Virus record (IMG/VR): IMGVR_UViG_3300023110_001575
Coordinates: 1-64,000 of that record
Strand: one strand, 5' to 3'
DNA length: 64,000 nt
Source of the DNA: a virus
This document shows, piece by piece, positions 6,842 to 14,678 of this stretch. A program made the translations under genes and the position numbers. The notes under the pieces are model-generated. The model did no database searches. It saw nothing but the letters and a program-made list of their open reading frames with translations, and was not told the DNA's origin. Within the stretch, counting starts at the first letter, position 1; each line of letters opens with the position of its first letter.

Positions 6842-8613
6842 TCTACCACTTCAATGTCGTTTTCGTATGAAGTAAAGCCATTTTCCTTTACAACCTTTAG
6901 AATATTGTTTACTCTGCCTACTAGTTCGTCTTTATGACTAATCAAATAGATGTTTTTCTGTCTTTCTCTGCCCATCTTCTTTAGTACACTCAAAGAATTC
7001 TCGACACCCTGACTGTCCATACCACTATCAATAAGTTCGTCAATGAATAATAGGTTCAGTCCTTGGTACAATGACTCCCAAACATCACGGAATGCAAAAC
7101 TCATACCAAGTATTAGCCTATTGCGTTCACCTCTTGACAAGTTATCAAAGTCTAAGTCTTGGCCAAGTTGTGTTATTTCAACGGCTAAGTCGTTTTGGAA
7201 TGTAACTTGATGAGGTAAGCCTAACTTATCGAGATAATTCGTAAGCCTGTTGTTTAGATATGCAAGATTTTGATCAATAATCTTCTTTCTTATGAAAGAA
7301 TCTTTGTTTGTTAGTAGTTTTAACAAAAACTCTTGGTGTTCTTTGAAAGTATTCAGTTGATTTATAACTGACCAATCGATATCTTGCAGTGCTGTGTTAG
7401 TTAAATCGTCAATTTGTGCCTGATAAGGGTCTTCTTCTTGCTCTTTACTTAGCAATGTATTCTTTAAGTTATCTACGTTGTTTCTATGTTCATATGCTTC
7501 ACGCATTGTATCATAAAATGTAGTAGGACGACCGTCAATATCACCAATTATACCCAATTCAACAGCGTTATCATCAAATTTATTTTTTATTTCAATGAAA
7601 TATGCTCTGGCATCGGCTAGATCTTTAGTTTTAGTTGCAAGAATCTCTGCTTTCTTAGTTTCATGTAGTTCTTGACCACATGTATAACAAATAGCATCGT
7701 CTAATTCTGCAATGTCTTTAGTAACCTTTTTTACAGACTTGTCTGCACGTTGTAGTGCAGGCTCTAACGTGCTTAATTCTTTTCTAAGAGCCGTTATTTT
7801 GTTGTTTAGTTCTTGCCAATTCTGTAATTGTTCGTGATTTTCAAGTTCTTTTTCAATATCTACTTGTTCTAGTTCTTTAATACCGTTTTTTAACTTTTCA
7901 ATGTCTGTTTTTTGCTTTGTTTTCCATGCAGACTGTCTAGTTCTTAGTGTATTAATACTTTGAGAGATTTTTTCATTAGAAGATTGTATTGCATTAATCT
8001 TTAATTGTTCTTCTGTAATGCTATCTTTGGTATATTTGATTTGTTCTTTAAGATTATCTGCCTTTTCTGATAAAATAGTAATACCTAGCAGTTGCTCAAT
8101 GACTTCACGTTGATCATTTTGTCGCATACTTAGGAAAGGCTCGGTGTATGTGTTCAATGCAACCACGTGCTTGAACATATTGTGACTCATTTCAAGTAAA
8201 CCATTAATAGAGTCTTGTGTTTTACGGCTATCGCCTTGCGATTCGTCAGTTAAATCTTGTTGTTCGTGGTCGTTTACATAAAATTTTAGTACATTAGGCG
8301 ATCTTCCACGTTCAATTCGATAACTGTTTCCACCTTTTTCAAAGTTTAGTGTAACCAACATGCCCTTACTATTGGTTTTGTTAATCAAGTTATTACGCTT
8401 GATGTTTGTTAGTGCTTGGCCGTACAAGGCATAGGACAATGCATTGATTATCGTAGTTTTACCTGTACCGTTGCGTGATCCTGAATCATCACCTCCTTGG
8501 TCTAAGTTTTCACCAAGCACTAGAGTTAACTGTTCACGGTCAAAGTCAACAGCTTGGGTAACATTACCCACACTCATAAAGTTTTTTACGGTTAAATCTT
8601 TAAATTTTATCAT
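6838..8613 (-). CDS. gp46: Recombination nuclease ATPase subunit gp46 (Rad50/SbcC-like)
   Basis: 591 aa with the SMC/Rad50 layout. Walker A GSRNGTGKTT is at about residues 45-54. Two coiled-coil arms flank a CYTCGQEL zinc-hook (about 310). A C-terminal ABC signature LSRGERNRL is followed by Walker B-like LLFIDELIDSGMD and the D-loop. With gp47 it forms the nuclease that processes DNA ends for recombination-dependent replication and degrades host DNA. The length is normal for the family (T4 gp46 is 560 aa). The start overlaps the gp47 stop by one base (TAATG) and its own stop overlaps the next gene, so this is a compact operon driven by the promoter upstream of gp47. Confidence 0.97.
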   Translation of the reverse strand: MIKFKDLTVKNFMSVGNVTQAVDFDREQLTLVLGENLDQGGDDSGSRNGTGKTTIINALSYALYGQALTNIKRNNLINKTNSKGMLVTLNFEKGGNSYRIERGRSPNVLKFYVNDHEQQDLTDESQGDSRKTQDSINGLLEMSHNMFKHVVALNTYTEPFLSMRQNDQREVIEQLLGITILSEKADNLKEQIKYTKDSITEEQLKINAIQSSNEKISQSINTLRTRQSAWKTKQKTDIEKLKNGIKELEQVDIEKELENHEQLQNWQELNNKITALRKELSTLEPALQRADKSVKKVTKDIAELDDAICYTCGQELHETKKAEILATKTKDLADARAYFIEIKNKFDDNAVELGIIGDIDGRPTTFYDTMREAYEHRNNVDNLKNTLLSKEQEEDPYQAQIDDLTNTALQDIDWSVINQLNTFKEHQEFLLKLLTNKDSFIRKKIIDQNLAYLNNRLTNYLDKLGLPHQVTFQNDLAVEITQLGQDLDFDNLSRGERNRLILGMSFAFRDVWESLYQGLNLLFIDELIDSGMDSQGVENSLSVLKKMGRERQKNIYLISHKDELVGRVNNILKVVKENGFTSYENDIEVVE

Positions 8614-9623
8614 TATAACTCTTTGTAAATGTCCAACAGCATCTTTTTATTGAAAGATTCAGAGTCAATTGCAAGAATTTCGTTGCTAACAATCTGATCC
8701 ACACTCTCAAACTGTGCAATATCAAGTTCTGTTGTAATTTCTTCAATTTGTTTTTGTGGTATTAGTGTAATTTCTCTACATTTGTACTGATCTATAAATG
8801 TTTCTTTAATAAAACTTGCTTCTTCGTATGAAATAGGAAGGTCAAGTGTTACCCTCAAGTACATATTAGGTTTGATCAGTGTGTCTTTTTCGTCAATCAA
8901 CTGAGATAACTTAACTGTACGAAACTTTGGACAGTCTAGCCAGTTGATATACTCTGGTTCTGCATCGTTCTCACGGTCCAGTATCATCATACCACGGTCA
9001 TCATCCCAAGTATCTGCATAGTTGTGTGGGAAAGCATTACCTATGTAGTGGATCTTGCCCTGCCGTTGACGTTTGTGGAAGTGTCCGCTGAACACATACT
9101 CTTGATTCTTGAAGTGTTGTGACTTTAGTTCACCGTGATCTGGCATCTGCACCATAGCATTCATATAGAAACTAGGTAATTCAAAGTGTCCAAACAAATA
9201 TTTGGCTTGTATCTTCTCTATACGGCGCCATTCATCGCCTACTAACCAAGGAACTAGTGCTACATCTTCTACAACTTGTATTTCGTTAACAACTGTTATA
9301 CCTGGAATGTGTTTTGCCCATTCGGTGCTTTTAACATCACGTTTATCTTTGTAATACAAATCGTGATTGCCTGCAAACATATAAAAGTTTTCAAATGCTG
9401 CACCTAGTTTTTCTAAACTACGAATACCTGCATCCATAGTTGTTAAATTAAGACTATTTCTGTTATGATTCCAGTCACCGCAGAAAATACCAGTCTCGCA
9501 ACCGTTTTCTTTTGCTGTTTCGATGTACCAGTCTATGAAGTTTTCACAATCTTGGTTATGTACTCGTGAATTACCCTTCATACCAAAGTGTATGTCAGTA
9601 AACACTGCTGCTTTTTTAAACAA
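8613..9623 (-). CDS. gp47: Recombination nuclease subunit gp47 (Mre11/SbcD-like)
   Basis: 336 aa with the metallophosphoesterase signature motifs in order: FTDIHFG (D10, H12), GIFCGDWNHNR, FAGNHDLYY, then YVFSGHFHKRQ. These residues bind the two metal ions of an Mre11-type nuclease. The start codon is TTG at 9623, supported by GGAG 7 nt upstream and by the protein starting (M)FKKAAVFTDIH as family members do. It pairs with gp46 directly downstream. A clear sigma70 promoter (9647-9675) lies just upstream, so expression in the early or middle phase by host polymerase is likely. Confidence 0.96.
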   Translation of the reverse strand: MFKKAAVFTDIHFGMKGNSRVHNQDCENFIDWYIETAKENGCETGIFCGDWNHNRNSLNLTTMDAGIRSLEKLGAAFENFYMFAGNHDLYYKDKRDVKSTEWAKHIPGITVVNEIQVVEDVALVPWLVGDEWRRIEKIQAKYLFGHFELPSFYMNAMVQMPDHGELKSQHFKNQEYVFSGHFHKRQRQGKIHYIGNAFPHNYADTWDDDRGMMILDRENDAEPEYINWLDCPKFRTVKLSQLIDEKDTLIKPNMYLRVTLDLPISYEEASFIKETFIDQYKCREITLIPQKQIEEITTELDIAQFESVDQIVSNEILAIDSESFNKKMLLDIYKEL

Positions 9624-9646
9624 ATTTATACTCCGTATTGAGTTTT

Positions 9647-9675
9647 ATTATAAGATCAAAGGAAAACAAAGTCAA
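9647..9675 (-). promoter_or_regulatory. Sigma70-type promoter for gp47-gp46 operon
   Basis: On the minus strand TTGACT (9675-9670) is followed after 17 nt by TATAAT (9652-9647), a perfect -10 and a 5/6 match to the -35 at ideal spacing. It lies in the 55-nt gap between gp55 and gp47, just before the GGAG and TTG start of gp47. Confidence 0.8.
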
Positions 9676-9678
9676 CTA

Positions 9679-10506
9679 TTATTTTTTTGAGTCTTCTTCC
9701 CAACGTGCCTTAGAACGTTCGTGTTCGCCTTGGCTTTGTCTTGTGTAACTTGGGTTGAGATTGTTCATTTCTAGGATATCATCTCTAATATTTTGATTTC
9801 GTTTTTCTAAATTAATTACTCTTACAAATGAATTTGTAACTGCGGCTGTATAATAAGCAAATGGGTTTTGTGATTTTGATTCATCAAACTGCAAACCAAT
9901 TTGTGATAATTGCAAAATAGCCTGACCTTTCATTTCGTCATTGTACGTGTAGCCACGCACATTTCCTCTAGTTGCATATCTTTCACACAATTTCATCCAC
10001 ATCATTGCTAATTTGTTTGTAGCCATACCGTGTGTTTTGTCAAAATGTCCATTTTCCATTCCACCTGTCCAATGGCTTTTGCCTACACAGACAAGTTCAT
10101 CGTTTTCGTTAAACTTGTAGTGCTGAAATGGAGGAAAATTCAATTTTGTTTTAGTATCTGCAATAGTTTTAGGATTTTTCTTACGTCCTGGTTCTTCTGG
10201 AACATGATCAAACGTCATAATACGAAAAATTAGTTCATATTTGCTAATTTTACGGTAATCAACTTCGCATTCGGAGAGTTTTTTCTTGCGTCCAGCAGCT
10301 TTTTCTGCTTCATAAATTCTTTGTGTTTGTTTTTTTGCTTTGTTCTTTTTTGCCTCAGCAATTGTTCTAATGTTTACCTTTTCAATACTAGGTAAAATGA
10401 TATCATAATCAGCATAACTATTATCAGTATAACTGCAAAAAGTATTTTTTGATTTGTGTATCTCGGCTAGAATGTCCTTGTTGTTTAAATAATTGACTTT
10501 TTTCAT
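9679..10506 (-). CDS. gp55: Late-transcription sigma factor gp55
   Basis: 275 aa. The N-terminus MKKVNYLNNKDILAEI and the C-terminal half (LQLSQIGLQFDESKSQNP, FAYYTAAVTNSFVRVINLEK, RNQNIRDD) match gp55 of T4-like marine phages. Gp55 replaces host sigma on RNA polymerase and recognises TATAAATA-type late promoters, several of which are visible in this window. I choose the ATG at 10506 because GGAG lies 5-6 nt before it; an ATG seven codons upstream would place that site inside the gene. The middle part (residues about 100-150, with GRKKNPKTIADTKTKLN) is longer than in T4 gp55 (185 aa), as in marine relatives. Confidence 0.9.
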   Translation of the reverse strand: MKKVNYLNNKDILAEIHKSKNTFCSYTDNSYADYDIILPSIEKVNIRTIAEAKKNKAKKQTQRIYEAEKAAGRKKKLSECEVDYRKISKYELIFRIMTFDHVPEEPGRKKNPKTIADTKTKLNFPPFQHYKFNENDELVCVGKSHWTGGMENGHFDKTHGMATNKLAMMWMKLCERYATRGNVRGYTYNDEMKGQAILQLSQIGLQFDESKSQNPFAYYTAAVTNSFVRVINLEKRNQNIRDDILEMNNLNPSYTRQSQGEHERSKARWEEDSKK

Positions 10507-10529
10507 TTTTTCTCCAAGTTGATACACAT

Positions 10530-10558
10530 ATAATAATATATGTATTTAATTTTGTCAA
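10530..10558 (-). promoter_or_regulatory. Sigma70-type promoter for gp55
   Basis: TTGACA (10558-10553, minus strand) is followed 17 nt later by TATTAT (10535-10530), a perfect -35 and a 5/6 match to the -10, about 25 nt before the gp55 start. It is back-to-back with the rightward late-type motif at 10559, so this short gap separates an early leftward unit from a late rightward one. Confidence 0.75.
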
Positions 10559-10565
10559 CTAAATA
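10559..10565 (+). promoter_or_regulatory. Late-promoter-like motif before baseplate module
   Basis: CTAAATA followed by TATG matches the TAAATA core of the T4 late promoter and lies 18 nt before the ATG at 10584, with GGAG between. It heads the long rightward run of baseplate genes. Confidence 0.5.
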
Positions 10566-10583
10566 TATGTAGGAGATTCGATT

Positions 10584-11612
10584 ATGGGAATAGTAAGAGA
10601 TAGCAAAGGGAATCCTGTTAGAGACAGTAGCGGTAATGCAGTTAGAACAGGCACTTCTCGAGGAAATTCGCCTGCACAAAGAAACAATGCACAGCCTCTT
10701 GATCCAAGAGTTGCTAGTGCTGTAAACGCAGGCGCAAATCAATTTCTTCAAACAGCATCAGGTAGAATTAAAAATCCTTTTTTAAAATCATTGTTTAATT
10801 TAGGTGCTGCTGCAATGAAAAGTGAAATGCGTAAAAGCACATCTCTTAACACTCTTACTAATAGACAAAATCAAATTAGCACACAAAGACAAAACTCGTA
10901 TGGTTTATCAACTAATGTAGCAAAGTCATCTTATGCAGCCAACAGTAGATCTACTACAGATGATTGGCGTGTTAAAATTAAATTACCTAATATTTCAAGT
11001 TTTCAGACTAGTCCACAACTAAATCCTTTGGTTGTTAAAACAGACGGATACATGGTATTTCCAACATTACCGCAACTTCTTGTTACACATGGAGCAAACT
11101 ATGATGTAATGAGTCCAACTCATACAAATTATGGCTATCAAATCTATCAAAACAGTCAAGTTGAAGATTTGACAATTGCTTGTGAATGGCCAGTAGAAAA
11201 CGAACAAGATGGATTGTATTGGATAGCAGCAACACACTTTTTAAGAAGTGTTTCTAAAATGTTTTACGGTAGTGATGCACAAAGTAATTTAGGTGCTCCG
11301 CCGCCTGTTGTTGAATTGTCAGGATATGGCGACTTTATATTTCCAAATGTTCCGATTGTAATTAAAATGTTCTCTTTAGATCTAAATGATGGTGTTGATT
11401 ATATCAAAGTACCATTGTACAATAGGTCTCAATTTGATGGAACAGCAGAAACTTACGGCGCAAGTCAAGGATATGATTATAGTTACGTTCCGACACTAAG
11501 CAGATTGTCAATTGTTGCAGGTATTGCACTAAGCAGAAATGAAGTAAGTCAGTTTAACTTAGACAGTTATGTGCAAGGCGATTATATTCAAGGTAATGGG
11601 AGATTTATCTAA
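10584..11612 (+). CDS. gp48: gp48/gp54-like baseplate tail-tube protein
   Basis: 342 aa. A disordered, Gly/Asn/Arg-rich N-terminus (1-120) is followed by a tube-like domain. This begins DDWRVKIKLPN and continues with YMVFPTLPQLLVTHGANYD, WIAATHFLRSVSKMFYG and PPPVVELSGYGDFIF. Those blocks correspond to the gp48/gp54 family that forms the first rings of the tail tube on the baseplate hub. I cannot separate gp48 from gp54 by sequence alone; the next gene being gp53 favours gp48 as named in marine T4-like phages. It has a good GGAG site. The stop overlaps the gp53 start as TAATG. Confidence 0.8.
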   Translation: MGIVRDSKGNPVRDSSGNAVRTGTSRGNSPAQRNNAQPLDPRVASAVNAGANQFLQTASGRIKNPFLKSLFNLGAAAMKSEMRKSTSLNTLTNRQNQISTQRQNSYGLSTNVAKSSYAANSRSTTDDWRVKIKLPNISSFQTSPQLNPLVVKTDGYMVFPTLPQLLVTHGANYDVMSPTHTNYGYQIYQNSQVEDLTIACEWPVENEQDGLYWIAATHFLRSVSKMFYGSDAQSNLGAPPPVVELSGYGDFIFPNVPIVIKMFSLDLNDGVDYIKVPLYNRSQFDGTAETYGASQGYDYSYVPTLSRLSIVAGIALSRNEVSQFNLDSYVQGDYIQGNGRFI

Positions 11613-11911
11613 TGCCATATGCAAACACTAGTCCATATTCACAAACAAAATATACTAGAAACGGAGCATTAGGTATATTTTCACCTAGATTTATACCCGA
11701 AACAGAAGACGATATTTTATATACAATAGAACCTGTTTATAATTATAGACCAGACTTGCTTGCTTTTGATGTGTACGAAACACCTAAACTATGGTGGGTA
11801 TTTGCACAACGTAATATGGATATTTTAAAAGATCCTGTATTTGATTTTAAAACAGGAACACAAATATATTTGCCAAAAAAATCTACATTGTTATCAGTAT
11901 TAGGAGTTTAG
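11612..11911 (+). CDS. gp53: Baseplate wedge protein gp53 (LysM-like)
   Basis: 99 aa. The core YTIEPVYNYRPDLLAFDVY then LWWVFAQRNMDILKDP and GTQIYLPKK match gp53 of T4-like phages. It has the LysM-like pattern of a strand, two helices and a final strand that reads like a peptidoglycan-binding module. In T4, gp53 joins neighbouring wedges into the sixfold baseplate. The protein is shorter than T4 gp53 (196 aa), as usual in marine phages. It is translationally coupled upstream (TAATG). Confidence 0.85.
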   Translation: MPYANTSPYSQTKYTRNGALGIFSPRFIPETEDDILYTIEPVYNYRPDLLAFDVYETPKLWWVFAQRNMDILKDPVFDFKTGTQIYLPKKSTLLSVLGV

Positions 11912-11912
11912 T

Positions 11913-14678
11913 ATGGCGATGCAGCCAAATATATTAAACCAATTTAGGAGTTGCAACTATAGATGGTCTCTTGGAGTTTTAGAACCTCAAGATTACAACG
12001 AAAGTGGTTTTTTAAATTATAAACCAAACCTTATTATTAGAGATGGCGGCATCGGTCAAAAAACTGTTTTAACAGAATTAGAAAAACAATACGGACAAGT
12101 TGAATTTTTTATGGATGATGTTGAAATAGAAGGGTTGTATAATCCAAATCCTGCAACAGGTACAACAAATAATGTAACATTTCAATTTAATGTTTACGAA
12201 CCATACAGTGTTGGGTTGTTTTTACAAGCACTTGCAATTGGTGCGTTGCAAGCAGGGTATGCGAATTATATTGAAGCACCGTTTTATATTTCTGTAGATT
12301 GGATCGGACATACAGATCAAGGAGAGCATGGCAAAACGGTAAGTAGTAGAGGTTATGCAATTAAATGGGTTGATATACAATTCAGTGTAGATGCAGGAGG
12401 AGCAAATTATAGTTGCACTGCTACACCTTTCAACCATTTAAATTTACTAGACCAAATTGCTAATATGCAGACTACAACAAGTATTTCTGGTACAAGTGTT
12501 GTAGAGGTTTTACAAAAAGGTGATAATAGTTTAACTTCTAGTCTAAATAGAATAGAAGAAAAGGCAGTTAGAGAAGGCAAGAAACTTGTAGGCGATAGAT
12601 ATACAATTGTTTTTCCAAAAAATCCTGAAGGCGGCTTAATTAATGAAGATGATATTTTTATTCCCGAAATTGATCCTGTTCTAAATGCACCTATAGGATA
12701 TTTTCAAGGAGCAGTTGATCCTGCACTTGCAAGAGCACAAAAAGATTCCTTACGCAGACAATTAGACACTGTGATTTCTAATATAGATGCACTGGATGAT
12801 TTATCAGGGGTTGGAGATCGTGCAATTTCAGAAGCAGCACGAGCAAATTTAGAAAAAGAAAGACAAGAGATACAATCTCGTCTTAATGGTCCTGCTACAC
12901 CTACAGTAACAGATACAGGATTAGGAATACCAGGTAGGATAGAATCTTTTAGAGCAGCTGAGCAATCTGGCAATGTTCAGTATGGAGATTTCTCAGCAGC
13001 AGATGTTACACTGTTCCAAGATGCAAATTCTAATTACATCGGAAACAGTCCTATTGTAAGAACATTTGAAGATCCTGGCAACATACGTTTTGCATTTGAA
13101 AACAGTAGTTGGGATGAAACTACAAGAACAATTAGAGATGCTCAATTTACAATTGATCCGTTGACAAGAGATTTTGTATTTCCGCAAAATACAAGTATAC
13201 CGATAATAATTGAAGATGTAATTTTAACTAGTGAATGGGGAAGAAGTTTAATTGAACAATATCCTGATTCTGATGGTATGATGACATGGTTTAAAATCGA
13301 TGTAAAAAACAGAATACTTGATACTATTGAAATGACAAAAAGTGGTAGATCTGCTATGGAGTTTCAGTACATTGTAATTCCTTATAAAGTACATTCTAGT
13401 GTTTTTGGTGCTCCTACAATTCAAACTAATTATTCGCAAAGGGCGTTAAATTTAGACAAAGGATATTTTTATTCTTATACTGGAAGAAATACTGATATTA
13501 TTGATTTTAATTTTACAATTGATAATAGTTTTCACAAACCTTGGACTAATATACAATCAGGAGAAGATAGCGATGTACCAAATGTTACAAATAATAAAGT
13601 AACTTCAAAATCAGGTACTAACATTCCTCCTAATGCAAATGCTGGAATTAGGAATGTAGTATATCCATATACATTAGATATGGCAAATTCAGGCGGCGCG
13701 AGGATAAGCACGAACACTAGAAGAATAGCAGAACTTTTTAATAATTTAATTCTTAACAGTGATACAGAAAATGTGTCATTAGAATTAACAATTTGGGGAG
13801 ATCCTTACTATATGGCAGAATCTGATGCAAGTAATTTTAGATTACCTGCTGATCAATCTAGATCATATGTTGCTGGAAATGTTCAAGCACCGTTTGTTTA
13901 TGAACAAGTAGATATTCTTGTGTATTTTAGAACTGGATTTGACTATAGACAAGGACAAATGGTAATAGACTCTTTACAACAGTTTACAGGTTTATATAAT
14001 ATTGTTACTGTTAGAAATAGTTTTTCGAAAGGCAGATTTACACAAACACTGGAATTAGTAAGACGTCCAGGACAAGACGAACAAACACTTAATTCTATTG
14101 CAAGTTTGTTTGATGAAAATCTTTCTGGAGATTTAGCAACACAATTAATTAACCAATCGATTATAAATGTAGTAGATGACTTTAATAAAATACTTGAAAG
14201 ACTACCACAAGAATATTTGAAAGTTACAGGATTGGAAAGAATAGATATACAAAAAGTTGTATCTGCAAGTGTAGATAATTTGTTCCAAAGAACAGGCGGA
14301 GAATATGGTGATTTTGTAGGATTTTTTAGAGACGTAACAACAAATGCACTTGCACCTGCAATAAATGTTCTAGGAGGAAATGTTAGCGATTTAGGAAATT
14401 TCCAACTACCAAATGAAGTTGGATCTAATGCATTAAATCAACTTCGACAGAAGGTGTTAGAAAGAGGTGCAGTAGACGGATCAGAAATTGCTCAAGATAT
14501 TTTTAAGGCAAAAATGGAAGCATTAGATGGAGCAATAGAAACAGCAATAAGTGGAGCATTAGACGAAGCAGCAAATCAAGTTGCACCTGTGCTAAATGAT
14601 ATTGTAACAGCAGGAAAAAATGCAGCACCTGATGTGTATAATACTGCAAGAAAAATGACAAGAGGATTTTTCACATAA
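11913..14678 (+). CDS. Large baseplate/virion structural protein, 921 aa
   Basis: The N-terminus FRSCNYRWSLGVLEPQDYN opens a domain with YEPYSVGLFLQALAIGAL and AIKWVDIQFSVDAGGANYSC (1-170). A predicted coiled coil follows at about 270-330 (rich in Arg/Glu/Leu). The C-terminal half is beta-rich with WGDPYYMAES and YEQVDILVYFRTGFDY. I do not know the exact fold. In T4-like cyanophages a large ORF at this place, between gp53 and gp5, is usually labelled VrlC or structural protein (from memory). The gene sits in the baseplate operon with one-base overlap into gp5, so it is almost certainly a baseplate component. The function is unproven. Confidence 0.75.
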   Translation: MAMQPNILNQFRSCNYRWSLGVLEPQDYNESGFLNYKPNLIIRDGGIGQKTVLTELEKQYGQVEFFMDDVEIEGLYNPNPATGTTNNVTFQFNVYEPYSVGLFLQALAIGALQAGYANYIEAPFYISVDWIGHTDQGEHGKTVSSRGYAIKWVDIQFSVDAGGANYSCTATPFNHLNLLDQIANMQTTTSISGTSVVEVLQKGDNSLTSSLNRIEEKAVREGKKLVGDRYTIVFPKNPEGGLINEDDIFIPEIDPVLNAPIGYFQGAVDPALARAQKDSLRRQLDTVISNIDALDDLSGVGDRAISEAARANLEKERQEIQSRLNGPATPTVTDTGLGIPGRIESFRAAEQSGNVQYGDFSAADVTLFQDANSNYIGNSPIVRTFEDPGNIRFAFENSSWDETTRTIRDAQFTIDPLTRDFVFPQNTSIPIIIEDVILTSEWGRSLIEQYPDSDGMMTWFKIDVKNRILDTIEMTKSGRSAMEFQYIVIPYKVHSSVFGAPTIQTNYSQRALNLDKGYFYSYTGRNTDIIDFNFTIDNSFHKPWTNIQSGEDSDVPNVTNNKVTSKSGTNIPPNANAGIRNVVYPYTLDMANSGGARISTNTRRIAELFNNLILNSDTENVSLELTIWGDPYYMAESDASNFRLPADQSRSYVAGNVQAPFVYEQVDILVYFRTGFDYRQGQMVIDSLQQFTGLYNIVTVRNSFSKGRFTQTLELVRRPGQDEQTLNSIASLFDENLSGDLATQLINQSIINVVDDFNKILERLPQEYLKVTGLERIDIQKVVSASVDNLFQRTGGEYGDFVGFFRDVTTNALAPAINVLGGNVSDLGNFQLPNEVGSNALNQLRQKVLERGAVDGSEIAQDIFKAKMEALDGAIETAISGALDEAANQVAPVLNDIVTAGKNAAPDVYNTARKMTRGFFT

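Noticed and set aside
10503-10751. Minus-strand 82-aa frame overlapping the gp48-like start
   Set aside because: It overlaps the promoters and the coding start of a recognised gene and has low-complexity Tyr/Ile/Cys content.
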